From contig NZ_CAKXZS010000019.1 of NCBI RefSeq assembly GCF_935822925.1, positions 35,822 to 99,821 of the forward strand: a stretch of 64,000 nucleotides of DNA. The letters are read 5' to 3'. Shown in pieces: positions 18,900 through 27,353 of this stretch; position 1 is the stretch's first letter; the number at the start of each line of letters is the position of its first letter. A model generated the notes under the pieces. It saw nothing but the letters and a program-made list of their open reading frames with translations. It did not search any database and had not been told where the DNA came from. The translations under genes were made by a program, and so were the position numbers. This DNA comes from Mesorhizobium ventifaucium (GTDB taxonomy: Bacteria > Pseudomonadota > Alphaproteobacteria > Rhizobiales > Rhizobiaceae).

Positions 18900-19625
18900 T
18901 CAAAGAACGAGTTCCCCATGGATAAAGGCGGCAGCTTCTACGGATGAGGGGCGATCGAAAAAATCACCGACGCTGGCGTGCTCGCACAGTCGGCCGCGAA
19001 CGAGGAAGACGACATCTCCCGCGAGCCGTCGCACCTGGCCGAGATCGTGCGAAGCCATGACGATCTTGGCGCCCGATTGGGAGGCCATGAGGATGATCTC
19101 CTCGACATGGCGGGTTGCAGCGGGATCAAGGCTGGCGGTGGGTTCATCGAGCAGCAGGATCTCGGGTTCGCGCGCCAGTGCGCGGGCAAGCGCCACGCGC
19201 TGTTGCTCACCGCCGGACAAGCGCCGCGCAGGTCGCGCCGCCAGGCCCAGAAGGCCCACACGATCGAGAAGTTCCTCGGTGCGTGCCGTGCGATGATGGC
19301 GCGGACAACCAGCTTGCGCCAGTGCGTAAGCCACATTGGCGGCGACGGAGCGGCGCAGCATCACCGGTTTCTGGAGCAGCATTGCGCGGCGCCCGAGGCC
19401 GCGATCGGTGCGCCCACCCCAGTTCACAGTTCCTGCGGAAGGCGCGGCAAGTCCCATGCAAACCCGAAGCAGTGACGTCTTGCCCGCGCCATTGGGACCG
19501 AGCACGAGTGTCGGCGCACCGGGAGTAATCGCCAGGTTCAGGCGGTCGAGCATAGTCGTGGGGCCGGCGCTGAGCGAGACCCGGTCCAGAATGAGAGGAA
19601 GGTCGGTCAGCGCGGCACGCATCAT
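18900..19625 (-). CDS. tupC: Tungstate ABC transporter ATP-binding protein
   Basis: The 241-residue ATPase has Walker A (LGPNGAGKTSLLR), signature LSGGEQQRVALARAL, Walker B (ILLLDEPTASLD) and the switch histidine (MASHDLG). It lacks a long C-terminal regulatory domain. It starts with two ATG codons overlapping the end of the permease gene and ends just before tupA. Context rather than sequence assigns it to tungstate transport. Confidence 0.92.
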   Translation of the reverse strand: MMRAALTDLPLILDRVSLSAGPTTMLDRLNLAITPGAPTLVLGPNGAGKTSLLRVCMGLAAPSAGTVNWGGRTDRGLGRRAMLLQKPVMLRRSVAANVAYALAQAGCPRHHRTARTEELLDRVGLLGLAARPARRLSGGEQQRVALARALAREPEILLLDEPTASLDPAATRHVEEIILMASQSGAKIVMASHDLGQVRRLAGDVVFLVRGRLCEHASVGDFFDRPSSVEAAAFIHGELVL

Positions 19626-20323
19626 CAAGCCACCCGTTGCTCCGACCACAATCGAAGGCCCCAGGCAGCGGCATTGATGGCAAGAATGAGGCCGATCAGG
19701 ACGGCGCCGAGACCCATCGCGAGCGGCAGGTCTCCCTTTGAGGTTTCGAGCGCGATCGTGGTGGTCATGGTTCGGGTAAAGCCCTCTATATTGCCACCGA
19801 CGATCATTACTGTGCCGACTTCGGCCGCCGCCCGCCCGAAGCCGGCGAGCAGTGCGGTGATCAGGCTGAAGCGGCTGTCCCACAAGAGCGTCGCCACCCG
19901 GCCTGTCGGGCCGACGCCCATCGCTGTCAGTTCGTCGCGATATTCGCGCCACAAATCCTCGATGGTCTGGCGCGTCAGAGCCGCGATGATCGGCAGGACG
20001 AGAAGCGCCTGCGCGATGACCATGGCGGCAGGTGTGAACAGCAGGCCGAACTCGCCGAGCGGCCCTGATCGCGACAACAGCAGGTAAACTGTCAGGCCGA
20101 CGACCACGGGCGGCAGGCCCATGAAGCCGTTAATAAGCACGACGAGCGCGGAACGCCCCGGAAAACGCGTCAGTGCCAGCAACGCCCCGAGCGGCAGTCC
20201 CACGACGGCCGCAACTGCGACGGCGGCCAGTGTGATGGTCAGAGAAAGACGCACGATCGAGATCAGCGCCGCGTCGCCGCTCGCGATAAGCTGCCATGCA
20301 CTTAGGCCTTCCGACATTCCCAT
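19625..20323 (-). CDS. tupB: Tungstate ABC transporter permease
   Basis: This inner-membrane protein of about 232 residues has five or six hydrophobic segments and the permease loop near residues 155-190 (ELTAMGVGPTGRVATLLWDS). It then has the TupB-typical GRAAAEVGTVMIVGGNIEGFTRTMTTTIALETSKGD. The start at 20323 (or ATG 20317) is chosen where family similarity begins; the frame stays open further upstream without similarity and across the divergent promoter. It is the first gene of the tup-moeA operon. Confidence 0.93.
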   Translation of the reverse strand: MGMSEGLSAWQLIASGDAALISIVRLSLTITLAAVAVAAVVGLPLGALLALTRFPGRSALVVLINGFMGLPPVVVGLTVYLLLSRSGPLGEFGLLFTPAAMVIAQALLVLPIIAALTRQTIEDLWREYRDELTAMGVGPTGRVATLLWDSRFSLITALLAGFGRAAAEVGTVMIVGGNIEGFTRTMTTTIALETSKGDLPLAMGLGAVLIGLILAINAAAWGLRLWSEQRVA

Positions 20324-20415
20324 TCGCCTGCGCTGTGTCCTTCGCTGTTCTGCTGCATTTACTCCGCATTCGTCAAACAATTGAACTTGCGCAGGAATAT
20401 GCATAACATTGCAGG
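20324..20415. promoter_or_regulatory. Divergent promoter region between tupB and the HTH-PBP regulator
   Basis: The 92 bases separate two divergent starts. They contain a short perfect palindrome TATGCATA at 20398-20405, ten bases before the regulator start, and a repeated gcatt element near 20355 and 20367. A regulator that binds tungstate, molybdate or a cofactor would be expected to act here. No ModE-type box was recognised. The operator assignment is inference from layout. Confidence 0.4.
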
Positions 20416-21291
20416 ATGGATTTGCTGACGACTGCGGAAGCCGCAGACTATTTGCGCCTTGGCGAACGCAAGCTTTACGAATTGGTCGCAAAAAACCGCG
20501 TCCCGTGCAGCAAAGTGACGGGCAAGTGGCTGTTTCCGCGCAACGAACTCGACCGGTGGGTACTTTCGGGATTGGCGCATCCCGACGGAATGATTGCGCC
20601 CGAGCCGGCGCCCATAGTTGGCGGCAGCCAGGACGACCTGCTTGAATGGAGCCTTCGTCAGGCGGGCTCCGGCCTCGCCTCGCTGACCGAGGGGACGGGA
20701 GGGGGCGTTGCGCGTCTTTTGCGTGGCGAGGTTGCCGCTGCGGCGATCCATTTCCACAATGATGCAGCCGACCCCAATGTGGAGGCCGCGCGCGCCATGC
20801 CGCGGCTGCACGATGCGGTGCTGATCGGTTTCACGCGGCGCGAACAAGGGCTGCTGCTGCCGCCGGGCAACCCCCGATCGCTCAACAGCCTGGCCGATGT
20901 CCTTGAAAGCGGAGCCAAAATAGCGGTGCGCCAGGCCGGGGCCGGAGCCCAAATGCTGCTGGATGTCCTGGTCGCCCGCGCCGGCGCCAGCCAGAGGCGG
21001 TTGAACCGGCTCGAGCCGCCATGCCTGACAGGGCCGGATCTCGCTGCCGCGATCCGGACCGGCAGGGCCGATTGCGGCATCGCCACACGCGCCGCCGCGC
21101 GCGCCGCCGGCCTCGAGTTCGTATCTTTGGCGTGGGAGAATTTCGATCTGCTGATGCGGCAGCGAACCTATTTCCAGCCTTCGATCCAGGCGCTGATCCG
21201 CCTCATGGCCCAGGACAGCTTCGCTCAGCGCGCCGCAGAACTCACAGGCTATGACACGGGCCCGGCCGGGCAGGTCCGGTTCTTCCATTGA
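20416..21291 (+). CDS. Excisionase-type HTH regulator with PBP-like sensor domain
   Basis: The 291-residue protein starts with a MerR/excisionase-like helix-turn-helix (TTAEAADYLRLGERKLYEL, residues 5-23, then VTGKWLFPRNELDRW). A PBP-like domain follows from about residue 75 (AGSGLASLTEGTGGGVARLL, HDAVLIGFTRREQGLL, GRADCGIATRAAARAAGLEF). The second domain resembles the one fused to MoeA at 14919-16859. It is divergent from the tup operon, so it probably controls tungstate uptake in response to metal or cofactor. The ligand is unknown. Confidence 0.85.
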   Translation: MDLLTTAEAADYLRLGERKLYELVAKNRVPCSKVTGKWLFPRNELDRWVLSGLAHPDGMIAPEPAPIVGGSQDDLLEWSLRQAGSGLASLTEGTGGGVARLLRGEVAAAAIHFHNDAADPNVEAARAMPRLHDAVLIGFTRREQGLLLPPGNPRSLNSLADVLESGAKIAVRQAGAGAQMLLDVLVARAGASQRRLNRLEPPCLTGPDLAAAIRTGRADCGIATRAAARAAGLEFVSLAWENFDLLMRQRTYFQPSIQALIRLMAQDSFAQRAAELTGYDTGPAGQVRFFH

Positions 21292-21333
21292 TGTGTCGTG
21301 TCGATGGGGCGCCGGGCGCACCGCCGAACCTAT

Positions 21334-21540
21334 TCAGCCAAGGTCGATGTCGCCTTCGACGACGTGGTGCAGACCGGCGCGTTCAGCCGTAATCACGGCC
21401 CTCACGGTCAGGCGCCCCTGGCCTTTCAGTCCCGCATCGGCCACGGCCTTTTCGATCGCCTGCTGCGAGGTTACGCCGACCTGCTTCAGGAACTTGCGCA
21501 TCGACACGTTGAAGGGATCGGTTTCCATGTTTTGAGTCAT
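21334..21540 (-). CDS. DUF6494 family small protein
   Basis: The 68-residue protein (MTQNMETDPFNVSMRKFLKQ...) matches the DUF6494 pattern: FNxSxRKFLKxVGVTSQxxIEKAV, then a short G-x-G-x-L strand and an ending HxVxGxIDLG. A GAGGC site lies upstream. The frame extends to 21807 but similarity starts only at the ATG at 21540. It sits between the PBP-like regulator and the WD40-cytochrome gene, on the opposite strand to both. Function is unknown; members often occur near respiratory gene sets. Confidence 0.8.
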   Translation of the reverse strand: MTQNMETDPFNVSMRKFLKQVGVTSQQAIEKAVADAGLKGQGRLTVRAVITAERAGLHHVVEGDIDLG

Positions 21541-21649
21541 AGGATTGCCTCTAATAGCTGGGAGGGTGCGGCTGGTCGGGTCGCGGTCGCATGCTGCTCC
21601 CCGGCGAAGGCGCTGCCCGCCAGCGGAACACGGAAACGTATGATGCGCA

Positions 21650-22930
21650 ATGCATAAGACGCTCGCAATAGCTTTGCTCGCTTCTGTTTTCGGCGCGACG
21701 GCACATAGTGCGGAACTGCGCGGGCATGGCGGTCCGGTGCGGGCGATTTCCGTGGCGCCGGACGGAAAGACGGTGGCAACCGGCAGTTTTGATACCAAGA
21801 CGATCATCTGGTCGCTTGAGACCGGCGAAGCGCGCGACGTGCTGCTCTTTCATGAAGGTGAGGTAAGTGCCGTCGCAGCATTGCCGAACGGGCGCTTTGC
21901 CAGCGCCGGCGCAGATGGTCGCATCGCGATCTGGCAAACCGGTCGAGGCGAGCCGGCCCGCATCCTGGAGGGTCACACCGGACCTGTCGCCGACCTCGAA
22001 CTGTCACCTGACGGATCGATGCTGGCTTCGGCGTCCTGGGACACCACCGTCCGGCTCTGGCCGCTTGCTGGTGGGGAAGCGCGCGTCCTGGAAGGCCATG
22101 GCGCAAACGTCAATGCGCTTGCCTTCCTGGCCGACGCAACCCTCGTCAGCGCCGGCTATGACGCTACAGTCATGTTTTGGCCGAACCAGGCTGAGGCGCC
22201 GCCGATTCGGGCGGTCATGCCGACGCCGCTCAATACGCTTGCAAGAGCTAACGGCGATCGCCTGTTCGTCGGAGGTGCGGACGGGCAGGTACGATTGCTC
22301 GACCGACGCGGCAAAGTGCAGCTGGAAGTTCAGGTCTTGCGCAAACCGGTGATTGCCCTCGCCGCCACGCCAGACGCGAACCATCTCGCCGTCGCCGGCA
22401 TCGGTGATGGAATCCTGTTGCTGGACGCTATGAGCCTCTCCACCATCCGCACTCTCGACACGTCCGGCGTGGCGGTATGGTCACTTGCGTTCGCGGCTGG
22501 CGGCAAGACGCTTCTGGCTGGCGGCGCCGACCATCTGGTGCGGGAATGGAACATCGAGACGGGCGAGCGTCTTGGGGCGGCTGCGACCGGCAGGACCGAT
22601 CCGATGGCCAGATACGCGGGTAATCCGGACGCGGAGGTATTTCGCGCCTGCGTTGCCTGCCATACGCTCGACCCGAACGACGGCAATCGAGCCGGGCCTA
22701 CGCTGCATGGCATTTTCGGGCGCAAAATAGCGTCCGTGCCGGGTTACCATTATTCGCCCGCTTTCCGGAAAATGGATATCGTCTGGACACCCCAAACCGT
22801 GTCGGAGCTGTTCGAGTTGGGTCCGAACGCCTACACCCCCGGCACCAAAATGCCCGAACAGACGATCAGCAACGCCGAGGATCGGGCAGCCCTGATCCGC
22901 TTTCTTCAGGCCGAGACACGCACCGACTAA
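21650..22930 (+). CDS. WD40-repeat c-type cytochrome, exported
   Basis: This 426-residue protein has a signal peptide cleaved near residue 21 (GATAHSA-EL). About six to seven WD40 blades follow, with GH...WD-like units such as LRGHGGPVRAISVAPDGKTVATGS, LEGHTGPVADLELSPDGSMLASAS and LEGHGANVNALAF. A C-terminal class I cytochrome c domain has C334-VA-C337-H338 and probable Met401 (GTKMPEQ). The propeller could present the haem to a partner enzyme in the periplasm. It lies between the tungstate genes and the formate dehydrogenase accessory genes, so a role in formate-derived electron flow is plausible but not shown. Confidence 0.88.
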   Translation: MHKTLAIALLASVFGATAHSAELRGHGGPVRAISVAPDGKTVATGSFDTKTIIWSLETGEARDVLLFHEGEVSAVAALPNGRFASAGADGRIAIWQTGRGEPARILEGHTGPVADLELSPDGSMLASASWDTTVRLWPLAGGEARVLEGHGANVNALAFLADATLVSAGYDATVMFWPNQAEAPPIRAVMPTPLNTLARANGDRLFVGGADGQVRLLDRRGKVQLEVQVLRKPVIALAATPDANHLAVAGIGDGILLLDAMSLSTIRTLDTSGVAVWSLAFAAGGKTLLAGGADHLVREWNIETGERLGAAATGRTDPMARYAGNPDAEVFRACVACHTLDPNDGNRAGPTLHGIFGRKIASVPGYHYSPAFRKMDIVWTPQTVSELFELGPNAYTPGTKMPEQTISNAEDRAALIRFLQAETRTD

Positions 22931-23060
22931 TGCATGTCGCGCAAAGCATGCCCACGGGCCTTGACCCGAGGGTGTGCAGCGGTTTTGCGATAACGACATG
23001 CATGAAAGCAACAACCTAAAGCTCGTCGCATGAGGCCGGCCGAACGCGACGCGCTTTAGG
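22931..23060. repeat. RIME-like rhizobial palindromic element
   Basis: Two nested inverted repeats are visible. GCATGTCG (22932-22939) pairs with CGACATGC (22994-23001), and CCTAAAGCTCGTCGC (23015-23029) pairs with GCGACGCGCTTTAGG (23046-23060) with one mismatch. The layout (gtgtgcagcggttttgcgataacgacatgcat, then the CTTTAGG palindrome) resembles short intergenic palindromes common in rhizobia. It lies between a cytochrome gene and a decayed gene. It may serve as a transcription terminator in both directions. Confidence 0.65.
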
Positions 23061-23841
23061 CCATGAACTCCGACATGATCGTCTCGACCGAGCGCCCAAA
23101 AAGGCTCGATGTTTCCTGCCTGTGGAACACCACCCGATTGCGGCCGGTTTGCAACATAGAGTGCTTCATCCGCTTGGCGCTGGAGCTGCTCTGGCGAAAT
23201 GACCTGGGCCGGCGCCTGGACCGCCACGCCGATGCTAAGGGTGATACAGCGGGACACGCGCGATCCAGGATTAGGAAAACAGGCAGCTTCCACACACTCG
23301 CGAATTCGCTTGGCTACAACCGCGGCCTCCTGCTCGTTCACACTTGGAAGGAGCACGAGAAATTCCTCACCGCCATAGCGCGCCACATGATCGCGATCGC
23401 GCCTCACATTCTCCCGAATCAAGCGGGCGACCTCGATGAGGCAACGATCGCCCTCAGCATGACCGAGATGATCGTTGAGCTTCTTGAAATGGTCGATGTC
23501 GCACATCAGCATAGCGGCACCGCCGGGCATTTTCCGCCACCGCCCCACACGTGGTGGAGCGTTTCCGTCATCCGGCGCCGATTGTCGATGCCGGTTAGCG
23601 AATCGGTTCTCGCCAGAAGCTCCAGCCGATCGTTCGCTTCGGCGAGTTCGGCAACCCTGTGCCGGTCTCGACGCTCAAACAGAAAAGTTTTCTGAGCCAG
23701 AATTGTCATCGTACGCCGCGCGGCAACCGTAGCGAGAATGCCGCTGGCGAAAAACAACGTGGCAGCCACCGCATTGCCAATCTCAAGGCCTGGGTTCGCA
23801 ACTGAAAGACGAGGTAGAGAGATTTGATTGCTAAAGGGCGT
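23056..23841 (-). pseudogene. Diguanylate cyclase (GGDEF), broken by at least two frameshifts
   Basis: Three frames together spell a GGDEF protein. The first piece (upstream of 23510) has a membrane segment and the linker LARTDSLTGIDNRRRM. The second (about 23070-23548) carries CDIDHFKKLNDHLGHAEGD and the active loop YGGEEF. The third (23056 to about 23150) carries GRNRVVFHRQETSSLF, the normal end. The first switch is near the TGGGGCGGTGGCGG stretch at 23545 and the second near 23155. The N-terminal sensor is also missing; fragments such as LGLIVLKHAFLG occur upstream to 23940 in another frame. The gene cannot make an intact cyclase as read. Confidence 0.85.
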
Positions 23842-23941
23842 TCATTTGCGTGTTGATTGTAACCCTCTTGGTCACCCTCGAAGCCGGCTCTCCGCCTCGA
23901 TCGCCGAGAAACGCATGTTTGAGGACGATCAGCCCCAAGGC

Positions 23942-25981
23942 TCAGACCGCCTTGTCGCTCGAGGCCTTACGCTCCCGCAGATAGTCTTCAGTGGTTCGCG
24001 GCGGCGAGCGGCCAGGGCCTGCATAAGGATCGAAGCCCTCATTCATGGCCGCATCGACGCGGCAATTGTCGCACATCCGTACAAGGTCGAGCCGCCGTGC
24101 GTTCTCGCCTGCAAACATCCAGTGTTTGCCTTCGAGCTTGGCGACGATCCGCTCGACAGTGCTCCTTGTGCCGAACGGCTTTGCGCAGCGGATGCAGTTG
24201 TACGGCTGCTCTTGCTTCACGACCCGGCTGCGAGCGCCCCATGCCTGGAAATCCACCTGCGGCGTCAAGGTGATGACCTTCTCCGGGCAGGTCGCGGCGC
24301 AAAGGCCGCACTGCACGCAGGCGTTCTCGGAAAAATATAAGGCCGGCTGCTGTTCGCTGTCGGAAAGCGCCCCCGTCGGACAGGCCGAAACACAAGAGAG
24401 GCAGAGCGTGCAGCCGTCGACATTGACGTCCAGGCCGCCGAACGGAGCTGCAGCAGGCAACGCCACGCGGTCGACCGGCGTCGGCGCAGCTCGATGGAGC
24501 TCGAGCATGGTGCTCGTCAGCAGGCTGCGCTTCTTGCCGAGCGGCAGGAATGCCGCCGGGCGCCGCGACGCAACGTCTGGGGTAATCAGGTCCAGCGCCG
24601 AAGCGAGGATGTCGGGATCATCCGCTTCGATCAATCCGCAGACCCCCGCGCCATAACCGAGAGACCTGCTCAAAAGATTGGCGATCGCGATGTTTGCGGC
24701 AATTCCCGTAAGCTCATGCCTTGGCTTGGCCGACGACAGCGCCCTTACGGCGCAAGCGCCCCAGGCGACTGGCGCGGTCCACGCCTCGACCCCTAGCTGG
24801 GTTATCTCGTTCACCGCGACCGGCAGGACATTTGCGGGCAGCCCCGCGCCGAACCGGGCAAGTGCGTCGATCAGCGGCTCGCCATGGCCGAGATCATGGA
24901 AAAGCACAATCGCATCCAGGCCGCCCGCCTCACGATAGGTAAGAAGAAGCGTCCGCAGCCGCCGAAGCAGCGACTCGGCATCCGGCACGGCGTAGGCGGC
25001 AGCACCCGTGGGACATGCCGCCGCGCAGCTGCCGCAGCCGGCGCATACTTCCGCATCGATCGCGACGTGGTTGCCGGCAGGCGTTATTGCCCCTGTCGGG
25101 CACAGGTCGAGGCACCGTGTGCAGCCGGTGATGCGCGATCTCGAATGGGCGCACAGATCAGCGGAAAAATCGATGAAGCGCGGCTTGTCGAACTCGCCAA
25201 CCAGATCAGCTGCCCTTGCGATCGCAATGGCAACGGAGGCGCGATCGCCGGGATCGGCCTTGACGTAGCCGTCGCGCAATTCATGAGCAGGAAAAAGCGG
25301 AACCCCGCCGGAGAGATCAAGGATGATGTCGGCGTTCGAGACCGCTCCGTCCCGCGATATCCCGAAGGCAAGCCGATCGCGCGAAGATGGATTGGGCGCC
25401 GCGAAATCGTCGACTGTCAGCTCGAAGGCGCCAAGATGGCCGCGCGCTTGCCGGATCGTTCCCTGCATGACGGGAAAATCCCAGACCCGGTGCGGCGCGA
25501 TTTCGCGCGGGCGGCTAAGCAACACAGTGACGTCCAGCTTTTCGGCGAGTTGCCGGCCCGCATCGATCGCCGTCGCGTCGCAGCCATAGACCAGGACGAC
25601 ACCATTGCTCGAAAGCGTAACCAGCGCGGGTGGCGAAGCGGGTTCGGCCGCCATGGCGAGCAGAGCCGCCGCTTTCGGGCCGGCGGCAGCAGCATCCTGC
25701 GACCAGCCGCCCGTCTCGCGAATGTTTGCGAAAACCAGATCGCCTGCGAAACCGAGTTCCTCGGCGAGGTCGCCGAAAAGCGGCGCCTGTTGCGTGCAGC
25801 TGATGGTGACTGCTTCGCCGCCGCTCAGGGCGCTGCGCACCCGGTCGAGTTCCGCGCCGCAGAACTGGTCCCCCGCCTCGACCCGTGCGCCCTTGCATCC
25901 GCGGGCGACGCTGGTGCCGAAGCGTGGCATGCTCCGCTCGCAGGAGCAGACCAGGACCGTGCGTCGTTTGTCCAGGCTCAT
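23942..25981 (-). CDS. Polyferredoxin-type 4Fe-4S protein of the formate dehydrogenase cluster
   Basis: The 679-residue protein has a conserved start (RRTVLVCSCERSM) and a central CoA/hydrogenase-like region. Several 4Fe-4S motifs follow: CTRCLDLCP and CAGCGSCAAACP near 275-315, CTLCLSCVSACP and CVQCGLCAATCP near 520-565. A final CIRC...CDNC pair is near 600-640. ATG 25981 follows GGGAGT; a GTG at 26011 is possible. It heads the conserved accessory set, divergent from the next gene by 89 bases. Electron transfer or cluster delivery during formate dehydrogenase function is likely; the exact role is not known. Confidence 0.87.
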   Translation of the reverse strand: MSLDKRRTVLVCSCERSMPRFGTSVARGCKGARVEAGDQFCGAELDRVRSALSGGEAVTISCTQQAPLFGDLAEELGFAGDLVFANIRETGGWSQDAAAAGPKAAALLAMAAEPASPPALVTLSSNGVVLVYGCDATAIDAGRQLAEKLDVTVLLSRPREIAPHRVWDFPVMQGTIRQARGHLGAFELTVDDFAAPNPSSRDRLAFGISRDGAVSNADIILDLSGGVPLFPAHELRDGYVKADPGDRASVAIAIARAADLVGEFDKPRFIDFSADLCAHSRSRITGCTRCLDLCPTGAITPAGNHVAIDAEVCAGCGSCAAACPTGAAAYAVPDAESLLRRLRTLLLTYREAGGLDAIVLFHDLGHGEPLIDALARFGAGLPANVLPVAVNEITQLGVEAWTAPVAWGACAVRALSSAKPRHELTGIAANIAIANLLSRSLGYGAGVCGLIEADDPDILASALDLITPDVASRRPAAFLPLGKKRSLLTSTMLELHRAAPTPVDRVALPAAAPFGGLDVNVDGCTLCLSCVSACPTGALSDSEQQPALYFSENACVQCGLCAATCPEKVITLTPQVDFQAWGARSRVVKQEQPYNCIRCAKPFGTRSTVERIVAKLEGKHWMFAGENARRLDLVRMCDNCRVDAAMNEGFDPYAGPGRSPPRTTEDYLRERKASSDKAV

Positions 25982-26070
25982 TCCGACTCCCGTGGCATCT
26001 TGCTTGTCCACGCGGTAGCGCCTCTTGCCTGGAAGTATTATAAAGACATTACAGTCGCCGTCATCAAAAT

Positions 26071-26820
26071 ATGGATCGGCCTATGCGGCCCTCTGTCAGC
26101 GACCTCCAACTGCCACCGCCTTACAGCCTCGTGCCGCTGAGAGAGGCCGGTGACGCCTTTGCGCACGCCTGCGCGATCGCGGCGGACGAAGGCGCAGGCA
26201 CGCTTGCCTGGGTGCGCCGCTACGATCTGGCCGAATTCGCAGTGGTGCTTGAGCCTGATGACCCGCTGGAGGATGCGCGTCGCGCGATCTATGCCGGCAT
26301 GAACGCACTTGCCGATGCACTTGCGGTCCATGCTCCGCCGTCGCGGCCCATCACCTTCGACTGGCCCGACACTGTTCGCGTGGACGGGGTTCTCGTCGGC
26401 GGCGCCCGCTTGGGCTGGCCGGAAGGGGCACGGGAGAACGAAATCCCCGACTGGCTCGTCTTCTCCGGTATGATCCGCACCGCCGTCATCCGCGCCGGCG
26501 AGCCCGGTCTGCGTCCGCTGCTTGGCGCGCTTGACGAACTCGGCTTCGTTGCGCTCGATGCCGGTGAGATCGTTGCGAGCTTCTCCCGCCATCTGATGGC
26601 CGCATTCCACGAATGGAGCGATACCGGCTTCGGTTCGATCGCCAGCCGCTGGCTCGACCGGCTGCCCCGAAAGGGCGATGAGCATACAGAGCTTGCCGGC
26701 AACGGTGATCTAGTGATTTCCCACACGGCCTCTCACGGGCTCCGCGAGCGAAAAAGCCTGTCCGAGGCGCTTGCCAGGCCCTCCTGGCTCGATCCGATGA
26801 CGGGCACGCCATGGCTTTGA
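26071..26820 (+). CDS. Biotin/lipoate A/B protein ligase-like protein
   Basis: The 249-residue protein has the fold pattern of the BPL/LPL ligase catalytic domain: EAGDAFAHACAIAADEGAGTLAWVRR near the N-terminus, WPDTVRVDGVLVGGARLGWP near 90, and a RLPRKGDEHTELAGNGDLVI tail. The usual GRGR...W ligase motif is only weakly present (AGTLAWVRR), so it may not attach biotin or lipoate. It recurs beside formate dehydrogenase genes. It overlaps the next gene by ten bases, indicating an operon. Confidence 0.8.
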   Translation: MDRPMRPSVSDLQLPPPYSLVPLREAGDAFAHACAIAADEGAGTLAWVRRYDLAEFAVVLEPDDPLEDARRAIYAGMNALADALAVHAPPSRPITFDWPDTVRVDGVLVGGARLGWPEGARENEIPDWLVFSGMIRTAVIRAGEPGLRPLLGALDELGFVALDAGEIVASFSRHLMAAFHEWSDTGFGSIASRWLDRLPRKGDEHTELAGNGDLVISHTASHGLRERKSLSEALARPSWLDPMTGTPWL

Positions 26821-27353
26821 AGCTGCCGCGAACGATCCGCCTCGATCCATCGGACACGTTTGTCTATTCGCGCGCTGCAGAACCGGGCGAGTGGGCGGTG
26901 ACCGGCACCTTCCTGTTCTTCGGCGCCGATGTGGCCAGGCTTTCCGGCAAGCAACGGCAGGCGTTCCGCGCCGCGTTCCTCGGCATTGACAGCTTCGGCT
27001 GGTCCACCCTCGTCGTGGTCACCGACGCGACCGCGCATGATCGCGCGGCAGCCGTCGATCGGCTGGCCGAGCAGCTTGTGGTGCGATGCGGTGCGCCGGA
27101 CATTGAAACGGCGCGCGCCGCCGCCGAAGAGGAGATAGCCTTCGCGCAATCGCTGTGCGACCACCCGCCAAACACGCTGATCGGGGTCAACCGCACCAGC
27201 GAACAGGCCGGCACCCGAGAGTGTTTTCGCACCCTGCACCGCAAGGCGAGCCGGCTGGAGCCGGCAACGGCATTCCGCTTTGTCGAAATCGAGGGCGAGG
27301 ACGCGTCGACGGAAAAGTTCGATCTCCTTGCATTGGCCGGGAGGCAGAAGTGA
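26811..27353 (+). CDS. DUF6505 family protein
   Basis: The 180-residue protein (MALKLPRTIRLDPSDTFVYS...) contains the family phrase EPGEWAVTGTFLF, a conserved KQRQAFRAAFLGIDSFGWSTLVVV strand, and a C-terminal half starting at DHPPNTLIGVNRTSEQAG. No signal peptide or membrane segment is seen, so it is probably cytoplasmic. It overlaps the ligase-like gene and the following gene by four bases. It is a recurrent member of this formate dehydrogenase accessory set with no assigned activity. Confidence 0.8.
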   Translation: MALKLPRTIRLDPSDTFVYSRAAEPGEWAVTGTFLFFGADVARLSGKQRQAFRAAFLGIDSFGWSTLVVVTDATAHDRAAAVDRLAEQLVVRCGAPDIETARAAAEEEIAFAQSLCDHPPNTLIGVNRTSEQAGTRECFRTLHRKASRLEPATAFRFVEIEGEDASTEKFDLLALAGRQK

